A DNA stretch of 64,000 nt from Lunularia cruciata. Taxonomy: Eukaryota; Streptophyta; Marchantiopsida; Lunulariales; Lunulariaceae. Location of the stretch: contig OX419762.1 of assembly GCA_948567375.1 (NCBI GenBank), positions 687,001 through 751,000 of the forward strand. The letters run 5' to 3'. The notes below the pieces were generated by a model. It had not been told where the DNA came from. It worked only from the letters and a program-made list of their open reading frames with translations, and made no database searches. Below are positions 11,441 through 22,900 of this stretch, in pieces (within the stretch, counting starts at the first letter, position 1; each line of letters opens with the position of its first letter). The position numbers and the translations under genes were made by a program.

Positions 11441-11990
11441 AACTTTATGTGGATGGAAAAATGCATTTGAGACCTTGAAGCAAAAATTAACCATTGCTCT
11501 AATTTTGGTATCACCCAATAGGGAATTACTTTTTCACATCTTTGTAGATACCTCTAATACCGCTATGGGAGCTTTTCTAGCTTAGTTCAATGACAAGCAA
11601 CAAGAAAACCCAATCTACTATGCCACTATGCAACTTAGCTTGGTTGAAAGAAACTACTTAACAACCAAATGAGAGTGCTTTGGGATGATCTTTGTTGTTG
11701 ACAAGTTTGGACACTATCTAAAGGGCAATAGTTTCATCTTCCATGTAGATGATAAGGCTCTCAAATACCTGATCAATAAACCATGCCGTATGGGACGATT
11801 GGCCCAGTGGATATTACTCTTGAAAGTGATTTCTTTTACAATAGAATACCATCTAAGAAAGTCCCATGATAATGCAGACTTCTTGTCTCATATTCCAGAA
11901 CTACACACCATTTGCTCCTTTAGCATGGATCTTGTAGACTTCCATCTTTTCTACATATGGGACAACATAACAACACAATCATCTTAGATG
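11440..11990 (+). pseudogene. RNase H of the Tat-like element
   Basis: The frame 11685-11987 reads KFGHYLKGNSFIFHVDDKAL, then KYLINKPCRMGRLAQWILLL and later SHDNADFLSHI. This is the C-terminal half of a Ty3 RNase H with the Asp of H-V-D and the closing A-D-x-L-S. The earlier half (from about 11440) is spread over other frames. It is inactive because of the shifts. Confidence 0.7.
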
Positions 11991-12179
11991 ACCCAAATCA
12001 ATCATTCTCTCTCAATGGGAAGAGTACCCTTTGACTTACCATGGGCCAAACAAAAAATTTACCATTTTTTGCACTTCTTTTTACTCTTTTAGAGGGAGAT
12101 CCTCATTGAATGGAAGTGGATAGAGTACTTTGACATTATGTTACCTAGGAAGAGGTTCCCATAATATTAAAGGCATGCC

Positions 12180-13270
12180 ACTTGGATGAATTAGGCAGGC
12201 ACTTCTTTGGTGAACGGACTTCATGCAATGTCTACCTTGCGGGATACTAGTGGCCTTCTATTATGGTAGACACCAACCAATATGCCCGCAAACTATAGCT
12301 TGCTAAACAATCAGCAAATCGTTGTCATGATACTAGATCTCATCCTACACCTCATACACACACCTCAACCATTCTAGAAATGGTGACTTAACTTTGAAGG
12401 ACCTAGCAATCTTGTAGCACAATGGATGAGGTATTGCTACATTGTTGTTACTATAGACTATGTAACACATTGAGAGAAGCTGAATCCTTTGAAAATAATT
12501 CTGTTGCGGTCATTATCTAATTTGTATAGAAAAATATCATTTCAAGGTTTGGCGTTCTCTTATCTATTGGCATGGACAATGGATCCCACTTTATCATTGA
12601 AGGAGCATGAAATTTACTATAGCATATAAGATCTAGCACCACCAATCTACTCCTTACCACCCACAAGAAAATGGTCATGTCAATAGATTTCTCCTAGCAC
12701 TCTGTAATAAAATGGTAAGTATAAACTCCATAGATTGGGATCAAAAGCTCCTAGGCGCTTTTTGGGCTTACCGTAATACCATAAATATTACTATAGACTA
12801 TACCTATTCTAGCTTATCTATAAGAAAGAGGGATTTTGTTGATATAATTTATAATTCTATCACATTATGTGCTTACATATAGTTTGATAAGGACATCTCA
12901 ATCTCTTAAAGGAGAGACAAAAAATGAAGAAAGAGTTTTTTGTGCTACATGCTTTGACAGAAACATGTCTATAAGCACTCTACTGCAGTACACCACTCAA
13001 TCAAAGTGAAAAGCTTACTTTGATCACAAAACCAAGGAGGTCCTATTTTACAAATAGTACTTAGTGTTAAAGTTTAGTGACAAGCTTGGTCAATTTTCCA
13101 ACAAGTTCATTGAAAAATAGCTTGGTCTGTATTGGGTATGGGAAGCATTTGATAACAAATCAGTCCAATTGGAAATAGTGGATGGAGAACTCTTGGTATC
13201 CAAGACCAATTGCACCAAGTATAGACCATATATCCCGCACTACATCCTATTGCGAGACAAAGAAGAAAAG
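12180..13270 (+). pseudogene. Integrase of the Tat-like element
   Basis: Pieces in order are an integrase start near 12180, a first-Asp region reading VTIDYVTHWEKL near 12445-12480, a second-Asp-like region near 12570-12600 that is poorly kept (WTMDPTL), and a C-terminal segment near 13130-13240 with YWVWEAFDNKSVQLEIVDGE and KYRPYIP. Stops are frequent. The arrangement fits plant Tat/Athila integrases and ends the element's coding region. Confidence 0.6.
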
Positions 13271-14150
13271 ATACTACAAGAAACTTGGTGCTACTTCATT
13301 ACAAAGGAAGAAAGTACAAAAAAACCCCTTGCAAGAAGATCTTCCTTTACGGTCTAAAGGACTTCTTGGATGACTATGGGATGATCTTCATGTTGTAGCA
13401 TTAGTGCAACCCAGACCAAGAGTCTTTAAGTACCTTGTGTACTCAAGATTATATGTGTGCCTTTTTTGGCACCTTTTGATACTAGTGAATATGTTGATAA
13501 AAAAACTTTATGAACAAAAGAGCAACATTGGAGCCTTGCTTAGGAGATAAATTATAGGGAATACTCTAGTAGGAACAAACCAATTTTGAGTGGGGTTGGA
13601 AGACCTTAACTTGCACTTACACCATGCGCAAGCTGTTCATTATGCATCTTGTGCATCCCATCTATACCTCCATGCAGAACTTGCACTTCGCATGTTATGT
13701 ATGGTAACTAATCCATGTAGCTTGGGCTACTTATTCCAAGGTTCCTTCATAGCCCAAATTGCATGAGCAATCCATCCCATACAACCTGCAATTCTTGCAC
13801 AAACTAGGTACCATCCTTGTTGGTGACATAGAGCAATTGAAGTATTTATTTCAAGATGTTTAAGACTTTAAAACATGTAATGTAGGTGAATTTAGAGGAG
13901 TTTTTAACGCATAAGAAGCATATCACAGAAAAATGTCATTCATAGTGAAGTCATAGTAAAGTCAAAGAGATGGAATAGTACAATGATTGTACAAGGAAAT
14001 TCTTGATCTCATTTGATAAATTTAAGTATTGAGGAAATTATGATATCATATATATGATAAATTGGTCTACAAATTTTCCTCTATATCTCATTCTCATTGT
14101 CATCATCAATGTCGTAATCAAGAATACAGAATATTAGATCAACTTCATGA
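13271..14150. other. No recognised feature
   Basis: The expected place for the polypurine tract and 3' LTR of the Tat-like element. I found no segment matching 2601-3500. Several GCAT- and TTGCAC-containing words recur around 13620-13800, without a clear period. Confidence 0.4.
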
Positions 14151-15970
14151 CTACTAACCACCACCACCGTATGGTTGTAAATCTATATCAGATAATGTTA
14201 TTGTTATAGTCTTTATTTTGATTTTCATTCTACTCCTTGATATGGAGTTTCTCTACTTTAGACCATATTTTCTTAATACAAAATATTTGCTCTAACTCAA
14301 CCTTACTCTTCTCAACTTCTATAATGTACTTTTATTTCTCAATTTTTGCAAACTCTTGAGCCTCTATCTCTTCTATTTTACATCTTCCTTGAGTTCCTAT
14401 GGCCTAACTCTTCCACTTACTAGGGTTTGTAAATTTTGTGAGAAAGTAGCCGTTGCAAGAATTATCTTAGTCATTTAAGAGATCTTTATCTTCTTGTGTG
14501 ATTTACTATCTCCTTCTCAAGATGCACTCTCCTCCTTTTGTCTAGCTTCTTGAGAAAGGATCTACTCTTCTCTACAAATTAGAGTAACATCTTGTGGTAC
14601 TATTGGAACTCATATTGAATTTACTCTTCTCTTACAATTAGAGCAACATCTTGTGGTACTATTGGAACTCAGATTGAACTAGCTTGGCTCTCCTCTTCAA
14701 GCCTACCATGAGAATCTAGCCCTTGCATACTTAGGATAGTGAATGGACTTGAGTACATGCCGAACTCAAGAAAATCTTCCACCATTTCTTCTTCCTCCTC
14801 AACTACATTCTCTATACCATGGGAGCTTGATTGTGCTCCTTCCTTCTCAATTTAATGCATGACCTAAACATTATCTTTGTCTCCAATATTTTTAGCAACA
14901 CCACCACCAATACTAACTAGCACACATGGAGATGTATTTGCATGACTTCCAACCATCAAAACCATGTGGTCAAAGTGTGGACATATGTAATTTAACATTA
15001 TTGTCTATTATTCTCCATATGTGTTTAAACTCTTTGTTTGTGAGTCCTTCTCTTTTATCCTTGTTCTTTCATTCCTTTGCTTCCTTGTAGGACTTTATAT
15101 ATCTTGCACATTGCTTGTACAATTTTTCTCTAGTCAATAAAGATGAAAATCCTCTCCTATGTTGCACAAAATATGTGGCCATGTAACTAAATGTCCTCAT
15201 CTTTTGAAGTTGCTTCTTGCAATGACTATCATGAATTTGATTGAGGTGCTCTTTGTCCTCTAAGAAATCCAGAAATTGTGGATACCAATGGTCAATCATG
15301 TGGAACTTATCTTCCTCATCCTTAGACTTGTTCCATATAGGCAAAGACTAAACCATCTTCAAAAGCTCTTGGAATCTTGAAGGTGCTTGCAATGATAGAG
15401 TTATAAGATTGAGAGCTATAATGGTCAGGGATATAGAATGAGAATGAGGAGAAATGGTAATACAAAGTGAAATAGCCAAAGCAATAGAATTGATTTTGAT
15501 ATTTACAGAATTAAGATTGTCCATTGTAATCAGTTGCAAATCCTACATGGATTTAATTGCTAATGTTTTAGGGTATGCTTGGATCTTGGACTCTTGTTGC
15601 ACAAATGCTAGTGGTGAAAATTTCTCTTGTAATTTCATAAATGGTTTTGGGTGTTGTCTATTTTAGAATTCAAATCCTTGCCAATTCATAATCTGCATGC
15701 ACACTCTCTACATGAGATAAGAATTCAAATTCTTGAGCATTCATCTCTATTATCCACATGGCACTTCTCTTGGACCAAACTTCTTGTCAACGCTTTAATT
15801 CTCACCTATTTTCCTTAATAAACTTAGTATGTTCACTCTTTGAATTGATAATGCTCTACTTATCACATAGTTTTTCTAAACCGTGTAGTGACTTCACTAA
15901 TGTATATTAATGTCATCACTTATTTTTGGGCCTATAAATGTTCAAAACTAAAACCCCACTCTCATAAAGC
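14150..15970 (-). mobile_element. Repeat encoding an unidentified protein (copy 1)
   Basis: Minus-strand frames give a basic segment at 15344-15069 containing DEEDKFHMIDHWYPQFLDFL and SSLLTREKLYKQCARYIKSY. An acidic, low-complexity part follows (about 14970-14690) and then a Lys/Glu-rich, probably coiled-coil part. A second, diverged copy with the same order lies at 62350-63990, also minus. A 59-bp tandem duplication (14564-14622, 14623-14681) falls in the coding part. I do not recognise the family. It could be the product of a DNA transposon or a captured host gene; no catalytic motif is visible. Confidence 0.5.
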
Positions 15971-17640
15971 CATTTTTTTCACCTATATATCAATATAGGA
16001 GAGTATTTTTTTCATTGGAAAATTTTACAACTACTCATAATTTTTTTTTGGATGTCAGAATACTGTCCATAAATTTCCATCACTTTTTAATCTGAAACAC
16101 CTAATATATATATAACCATTATCTTGAAATCAAAAGTGATTTCATAATATGATCCTATTTTTGCCAGTTTTTCACCGTATGACCTTGTTTGTGATTATTT
16201 CACCATATGACCCTATTTCATTATGACCATTGAAGAGAGTCTGCCCGTAAGAGTTGCACGGGAACAAGACTCATTCCATAAGAGTCACCATGAATAAGAG
16301 ATTGAGGAAAAATGAGGACATCACATGATCCTTCTTGATGGCTATGGAAATTGAGGGACAGACTTGAGGCATGTTTTAGAAATTGAAAAAGAAGGCATAA
16401 AGTTGACTGAATTGCTTGAAGTGAGAGTGTGTTAGTGTAAGGATTAGTACAGAGCTTAAATGGTAAAGTGTGAGACTCAAGTTAAGCACACAAGTCAGGA
16501 GTGTGAGAATTGAGGGCAGGTAATTCAACTATGTCCAAAATTTAGGACAAGAAATCCAAGCCTAATAGTACATAATCCAGCTTGAGAGAATTTAATCAAA
16601 CATGCACACTAAGAGACTTGAATAAACCCAAAGTGAGAGACCATAGTACTCATGAGAATTTAGGGTGATAGTGAACCATCAAGGTGAATGTGGAGTCATG
16701 GAGCAGAAGTCAACTATATTGCAAATGGGTAATTTGGTTTTGAAGTGCAATGTTCAGCAAGTGAGCAGTTGAGCATGAGCATGAGCACTCAAGTGCTACG
16801 AGTGACCAAATCTGATATGTGCAAAAGAGTGTTTATTGATACTCACTTGTTCAGGCTATACCTGATTTATGAGAGGGGGAAATTAAGCATTGTGTGAGAA
16901 TTGGTGAGTTAGATGATATTAGTGCAGATGAGGCAAACTCAATTTCCCAAAGGAGAGTTTGGTTCACCTTTGTGTACATGGACCATTTGGTGTCTTTTAG
17001 GAGAAATGAGTGCAACTCAAGAGAAAATAGTGTTGATGAAGCATAATCAGTTCATCAAAGGATAGATTAGCACAACATACTACTTTTTGTGGGCACAAGT
17101 GTAGGAAAATAGTGCTTTGCATACATACAAGCCCAATAGTATAGTTTAGTATTAGAACAACTTAGGCCCAACTTGGATTAGAAATAACTTTTGAGCAAGT
17201 ATTTTTGATCATGCATGAAGGAAATACTATTGTTGTTTTGCAAATGCCATTGGATTAGGTTTGACATTATATCTATGGAACATGCTCAAGGAGGCATATG
17301 AAGGTTATTGTAGGAGGTTTTATATTTTCAAGTGCACAACTTGGGTACTTTGAATGCTACAACTCCCATCATGGTCGCATTTGGGGCTAGGAAGCATCAT
17401 GTTGTTGGCTAGGTAGAGAAGTTGGAACTGACTGCAGATTTGATATTGGAGGAGGCTTTGAATCAAATATATGCTTCTCTCACTTTTCTTCTCTATTTTT
17501 TCATATCCTTTCTCTATACTTGCTTGTTCTTTTTTTTTTTCATTTCTCAATTTTTCTTTTATGTTTGGACATACAACATTTGTCTATTAGGTCTCAATTT
17601 TTGTCATGGAATTATTTTTGTAGTTTTGATTGTGTCTTGA
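15971..17640. other. No recognised feature
   Basis: AT-rich text without long frames in either strand. The part from 16240 to 17080 is rich in GAG and AGT words and stop-dense in all frames. Nothing resembling a domain, LTR end or RNA gene was found. Confidence 0.4.
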
Positions 17641-19010
17641 CTGTCAATAGTCTATCTTCAAATGCCTCATTTTTTTCCTTGGCATAGGTCCATAGAGGGA
17701 CTACCATAAATGTCACTCCTCATTTGGCACCCCATACCATGTAAGTGCAACCAAGGAGTAGACCTTTTCATCAATGTTTTAAGCATATATTCATTGTTTC
17801 TTTGGTCTATCTAGATGGAGTCCCTTCCAAGTCACATAATTTTCCTCTACCAACAATGGGCCTCATTTGAGATGATTTGTTTATGGAGGATGCCTCACCA
17901 TGTGTCTCCTGTATCCTTCCTCTTCTTGTCATGACTCCACACCCTCCTTCCACCTCGGACCTTCCCACCAACCCTATCACCCCATCATCCCTTCAAGATC
18001 ACTCTCCCACCTCTACCACCATACTACCTCCTCTGGATCCTTCTCCTCTACTTGGGTCTTCAACACATCTATATATCATACACCATCAACATACTACACA
18101 ATCTTGTCCCGATTGTCTATAAGTCTTGTTTGGATTGTCCATATGTTGAGATTAGCCTAGCACAACATAGAAGGAGATCTCATTGCTTGGGCATTTAGGC
18201 TGAGGCCACCACTATTTCTTCTTCTCCCCCCTCCCCCACACCCCAAGACTCCGTCTATACTCAAGAAGTATCTCTCTAGGCTCTCCCAAACTCGTACACT
18301 TGGTTACATTCTGTACATTCTACATTCCCCTATCTTAGCTTTCTTGCTAGTTTTCCTTTACCATAGATGTACACTTGGATCCCAATGCCATTATGCCCTC
18401 TAACTACATGCTATTTTGGCTAATGACCATGGGAAATATGTCTTCACTTGGACTTTATTGCACTCTTTCCACTATAGACATAACTCCCAACCCATGGAGG
18501 TGCTTCACGCCATTGCAAGACTACCTATAAGATTCATAGGTTTTTGAGAGGAGATTGGGTAACCCTCCAAGAAGGGTAGACTATTAGGGCCTAGGCCATA
18601 GTTAGGCAGATTGTAGAGTCTCCATAGCTCCACTTCCTACTGCTAGAGCATTGTTGCCTTTGTTGCTCCTTGATATTAGATCAAGTATGTGAGTATAGAT
18701 GCATAGCCTTAGTGCTCTCACCTCCTCAACTAGCTCACTTCTCCTGTAATACTCTATCTGTCCTATAGACCATACATCCACCCACCAATGAGAACCCTCT
18801 TTCATTCCTCTATGATTACTAGCAAGATGAGGCATTATTGCTTACCAAGTCCTGCATTACCCGTACTCTACTCCACCATCTATTTTTTCAATGGGAGTGA
18901 CATCTACCCTAATCTTTGAGCACATAAAGGATTGCTTCTCCCCAATTGTGCCAAACTTGTGTTTTCTTCTTCTCTTTGCTTTTTGTCAATGAATTACCTC
19001 AAGTGATGTG
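17641..19010 (+). pseudogene. Probable 5' part of a LINE open reading frame
   Basis: This lies directly upstream of LINE reverse transcriptase text. Two overlapping Pro/Ser-rich frames (17877-18122, 17900-18160) show no known domain. Further frames are short. The assignment to the LINE is by position only; the start of the element is not defined. Confidence 0.35.
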
Positions 19011-19774
19011 CTCTTTATAGCCACTTGTCATTTTAGTACTTCTTGTCTTCTAGCTCTTGCAAAGGAGACCTTAGGTGTACACCCTATTTCCATTGAGGAT
19101 GAATTTTTCATTTGGTATCTTGTACTATTTGCTTATAGTTGAGATAGTCTAAGCCTTCCTTATTGTGTCTCCATTGGATTGCTTTGGTTACTCTAGGAGG
19201 ATGTGAGATGATTATTGCAAACATTCAAGCATCCTTGGGCATCCATCCACATTGGGTGGTGGTCCAAGTTGATGTCTCCAATGCATTCAATGCCATCCCT
19301 TGTCTAGCATTGTGCCATGCTCTTTGCTCAATTAGAGATCAATTTGCTCCTTGACCTCATTTGTTCATACTTTCTATGGCATAGAGACACTTCTATTGTA
19401 TAGCCACCATATTGCTATTGGAGAGTTCACATAGTTGACATATGTTGAGTGCACATGGCAAGGGTATCCCCAAGGGAGGCATCTCTTTGCCATAGCACAT
19501 AACATGGCCTTACAACAAGTGGTATTAGATTTCATGCCTTGTCTTTTCCCATCCCTCTTGGATGACACTCATCTTGTGAGCATCTTAGAGGGTGTAGTTT
19601 AACTAGTGTTTGCTTTGCACTCATCTTAGAGGCCTTGGGTTTACAAGTCCAAACTCATAAATACAAGGCCTAGAACCCATGTCTAATTCTCACTCCCACT
19701 AACTCCTACTAGGATTCAGATTCCCCATAGTTGGTTTGAGAGTTTTGTGCTCTCTTGTAGAACATGAGGATTTC
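19010..19774 (+). pseudogene. LINE-type reverse transcriptase remnant
   Basis: Ordered fragments read SCLLALAKETLGVHPISI near 19040, VTLGGCEMIIANIQASLGIH and HPHWVVVQVDVSNAFNAIP in 19163-19354 (the first catalytic Asp region), and near 19545-19590 SLLDDTHLVSILEGV, the double-Asp motif. This pattern fits the reverse transcriptase of plant non-LTR elements whose second motif is x-x-D-D-T-H rather than YADD. Shifts and stops separate the pieces. The text is cut by the chromovirus at 19775 and post-RT LINE text continues at 25312. Confidence 0.65.
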
Positions 19775-19854
19775 TGTAACAATATGGATTTTAGTGACGT
19801 AGTTAGTAAGACTAACGATGTAGAGAAAAAGCCAAATTAGTCCAAAATATTCCA

Positions 19855-20058
19855 AAAGCATCTAGGAAGCTTCTTGGTAAGCTTCCCCCCTAGCTTAACT
19901 TACATCCCAAGCAAATAGCTTCTAGAAGCCTCTAACTAGCTTAGCTTGCACGCCAAATAGACGGCTTCTAGAAGGAAGCTTCTTGAGAAGCTTCCTGGTT
20001 AACTTGGCTTGCACTCTAAGAAAGCGGATCAAGGAAGCTTCTTGAGAAGCTTCTCAAG
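19855..20058 (+). promoter_or_regulatory. Cluster of heat-shock-element-like GAA/TTC repeats in the 5' LTR
   Basis: Heat-shock factors bind inverted GAA units spaced by two bases. Here TTCTAGAA and GAAGCTTC (both fitting TTCnnGAA or GAAnnTTC) occur repeatedly, for example GGAAGCTTCTTGAGAAGC at 20033-20050, with TTCTAGAA near 19967. The blocks end 17 bp before the TATA box. Binding is inferred from the consensus only. Confidence 0.5.
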
Positions 20059-20074
20059 GGCCATGTATGCTACC

Positions 20075-20082
20075 TATAAATA
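20075..20082 (+). promoter_or_regulatory. TATA box of the chromovirus 5' LTR
   Basis: TATAAATA within ACCTATAAATACC, a strong plant TATA box, conserved in the 3' LTR at 25195-25202. It implies transcription starting about 30 bp downstream, placing the U3/R border near 20110. Confidence 0.75.
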
Positions 20083-20186
20083 CCAAAGCTGAAGCTCATG
20101 CTAGGCATTTGGATTTTTCTCTCATTCAAGTGTCCCAATGTGAGCTTCCATTCTCCTATTTCTCTCCTTGGTCTTGGATTTTTACA

Positions 20187-20204
20187 TTGGTATTAGAGTA
20201 AGAA
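20187..20204 (+). other. Primer-binding site of the chromovirus
   Basis: TTGGTATTAGAGTAAG follows the LTR end directly. TGGTATTAGAG is one change from TGGTATCAGAG, the complement of plant initiator tRNA-Met 3' end used by most plant LTR elements. Confidence 0.8.
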
Positions 20205-20456
20205 TGGGATGGATGGAATTTATGGACCACCAAATCCACTTCCGCCAAACCAATAGGATTTTCATGTCCAAATATTACCCAAACATTGTGTGACACAATT
20301 CATTACCTCATGCTTTGGACAGGATTTTTTGCATATGATCACTTGTCTAAGGAACCCTTGATACTTCTGATTGTAACTTATGGAGAACAATGGACTTGCT
20401 GCATTTATGTGTTAATCAATTAGATAAATTGGGAGTATTGGGATAGAGTAGTAGTC

Positions 20457-21440
20457 ATGGCGGCAATATCAGACAATATCCTTGTAATGTAGCAACAAAT
20501 CGAGCACCTTAGTTGATTGTTGGATGACCAAGACCAGCAACGACAAGAACACATAGAGAGAGCACTAGTTCAAGATGGAGAAGATTACATCCAATTTCCA
20601 AAACCCAAGGTGTTTGAAGGCAAGGATCTTTTAGGCACAACGGAGAACTTTTTGTTTGATTACAAATGTTACTTTGAAGCCACCAATCTTCAAGATGAAC
20701 GGAAATAGATTCTCTTGGCTTCTAGCCAATTGGATGGTGTGGCAAAAATTTGGTGGCAATTCTGAGTAGAGCAAGTTGAACAACAGATTGTTGCACCAAT
20801 TTTGACATATGCAAAATTCAAGGATGCAATACTTAGCCAATTTCAAACTATAAATGCCACCCGAGCCGCACAAGATAAATTGGTGAAGTTGAAGCAAAAT
20901 TTCAGAATATCATCATGCAAATTCTAGATATACAAGAAGGTGAAGTTCTTGATTAATTTGTGCAAGGATTGAAGTCACAAACCAAATTGGAGATGACCAT
21001 GCAAGAACCACAAAATGTGGAAGAAGCCATGCAATTGGTTGAGCGCTTTGATTCCTTGGTTGCAACAACTTGGTCTTGACCTCAACCTACACAAAGCCTA
21101 CCAATACACTACGCATGGGTGGAGGAACTAGCACCAATGAAGATTGATGTAATCCAACAGAGACCACTTGGTACAGCAAATAGAGAAAGGTTGTGATAAA
21201 ATGGAGGTTTTTTTTTATTGTTGCCAAGTTGGACATTGCATTGCTGAATGTCCAACTAGGAATAGGTGACCTCAACAAGTTGCCCAAATGGAGTTTGTGG
21301 AACATAATGATCAAGGAAACGAGGAATCCCAATAGGAGATCTTGAGCCGCCTATTGGGAGCTTGATTAGTTCCAATGGGATTGAAGGCTCAACTTATGCA
21401 AGTTTGCTTCACTTGCAAGCTATGATATCTAATCGGGGTT
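20457..21440 (+). pseudogene. gag of the chromovirus
   Basis: It starts at ATG 20457 (MAAISDNILVM, then a TAG). Further text includes PKPKVFEGKDLL and ENFLFDYKCYF, then LDGVAKIWWQF, the capsid-like core with its conserved W-W. Near 21216-21262 a zinc knuckle reads FFYCCQVGHCIAECP, with a shifted Cys arrangement. At least four stops break it. Gag builds the particle and packages element RNA. Confidence 0.75.
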
Positions 21441-21987
21441 GTAGGATATTGGAAGTTCAAAGAATTGTATGTCTATGCAAGTAGCAAAAGAACTGGGTAT
21501 TCCTATCAAGCTGGTGATTGGAAGTAGATTGATGATGGCAGATGGTAGAAAAGGTTATACATTTTGTACCTCACATCTTGTTACTTTTAAGATTGGGAAG
21601 GAGTATTTGGAGTGTATGAGGTTTGTAGTGGCACCTCTACACTATGATGTCATTTTAGGACTACCTTGGCTTGAACATCATAAAGTTCAATTTGATTGGA
21701 CCCGACAACAATTCAAGTACAACACCAAGGTAGGGAATTTCAGATTAGGTTGTTTGGCACTTTTGAGTAAGCCACCTAAGAATAGTCAGTCCCAGGATGG
21801 GAAGTTTGTCAAGAAGGTAGCCATAGAGCATACCTTGAAGGAAGAGGAGTCCCAAGATCGGAAGTTTTCCAAAAAGGCAACCAGAGAGCAAGCTTTGCAG
21901 AGAGATGAGTCCCTAGATGGGAAGTTTGTTAGTGAAGCAGCCATAGAACAAGCTTTGGAGGAAGATAAGTCTATTTTTGTGGTGTAG
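21440..21987 (+). pseudogene. Protease and tandem-repeat linker of the chromovirus
   Basis: The active-site region reads D-I-G-S-S-K-N-C near 21450, followed in the open frame 21469-21987 by CMRFVVAPLHYDVILGLPWL, the typical second half with the I-L-G motif. Ser of D-S-G is Ile here. After it, residues 107-167 of the frame are three tandem repeats of 20 residues (units 21790-21849, 21850-21909, 21910-21969), each S-x-D-x-K-F followed by an A-x-E-x-x-L helix-like part. Confidence 0.75.
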
Positions 21988-22041
21988 ATCAAGCCAATTG
22001 CACAAGGACAATCTGAGGAGTGCAAAGAGCCTCATCAAGCA

Positions 22042-22900
22042 ATGGTTGATCAAATAGTTCAAGAGTTTGCGGACGTGTTTCCAAATGATGTGCCAAAGAG
22101 ATTACCCTCCAATTGTGGTATGCCCTTCAAGATTGAGTTATTGCCAAAAAGTACTCAAGTGAGTAGACCAATCTATTGTCTCTCACCAAACGAGTTGGAG
22201 GAGTTGCGAACAACACTTATGGAGTTGTTGGAGAGGGACTTTATATGACATAGTACCTCTCCTTGGGAAGCACTAGTACTACTTGTTCCAAAGAAGGATG
22301 GAGTACTTTGTTTCTGTACTTATTATCATGGGCTCAATAGGCAAATAGTGAAGAACGCATAATCCCTTGCCTCGGATTGATGACTTGCTTGATCAGTTGA
22401 GTGGAGCACGATACTTTTCCAAGCTGGATCTTCATAGCGGCTATTGGCAAATCCACATTGATAGGGAGGATGTACAAAAGACTACCTTTTGCACAAGGTA
22501 TGGGCATTTTGAGTGGAGAGTTCTACCTTTCGGGCTCACTAATGCTCCAACAGTCTTCATGGGTCAGATGCATTGGGTGTTGGATGGACTATTGGATCAG
22601 TACATGGTGGTGTTCTTGATGATATCTTAATTTATAGCAAGATAGATGCAGAACACATGAATCACATGCAAGAAGTCTTAAGATGACTATGACAATGGAA
22701 ATTTTACTACAAAAAGTCAAAGTGTGCCTTTTGGCAAAAGGAAGTTACCTTCTTGGGTCACAAGATCTCATCGGAGGGGTTCAAGATGGAAGGAGAGAAC
22801 ATAAAGGCCATTACTGATTGGCCTACTTCAAATGATGCTATACAATTATGGGCATTTAATGGGTCGGCTAATTTTTACTAACTATTCATCCATTATTATG
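22042..22900 (+). pseudogene. Reverse transcriptase of the chromovirus
   Basis: Frame 22042-22248 covers the entry segment (FADVFPNDVPKRLPSN, then SRPIYCLSPNELEEL). Frame 22367-22630 has [30 protein letters not shown] and [14 protein letters not shown], classic Ty3 palm motifs. The catalytic L-D-D is at 22615-22623 but in another frame, so a single-base shift separates it from the preceding palm. The following text reads D-I-L-I-Y-S. A stop and a shift also lie at 22246-22366. Confidence 0.85.

Larger units (their letters stand above)
2601..13300 (+). mobile_element. Decayed Tat/Athila-type Ty3 retrotransposon with nested insertions
   Basis: In plus order the element shows a primer site (3503), gag (4080-5250), gag-pol linker (5997-6369), protease (8305-8760), reverse transcriptase (10560-11380), RNase H (11440-11990) and integrase (12180-13270). 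It is interrupted by a solo LTR (5256-5996) and by three insertions of another family (6370-8304, 9364-9516, 10195-10332). The primer site, the YLDDMC reverse transcriptase motif and the integrase with a VDYVTHWE-type motif point to the non-chromovirus plant Tat/Athila branch. Every domain has stops or shifts. Outer borders are approximate. Confidence 0.7.
19775..20186 (+). repeat. 5' LTR of the chromovirus (412 bp)
   Basis: It starts TGTAACAATATGGATTTTAG and ends TTTTTACA, directly before the primer site. A TATA box TATAAATA is at 20075-20082. Upstream lie several blocks of alternating GAA and TTC (about 19855-19880, 19963-19996, 20031-20058). It is about 52 bp longer than the 3' LTR because one GAA/TTC block is present twice. 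Confidence 0.9.

Noticed and set aside
13620-13800. Possible 3' LTR of the Tat-like element
   Set aside because: No clear similarity to 2601-3500 and no polypurine tract before a TG.
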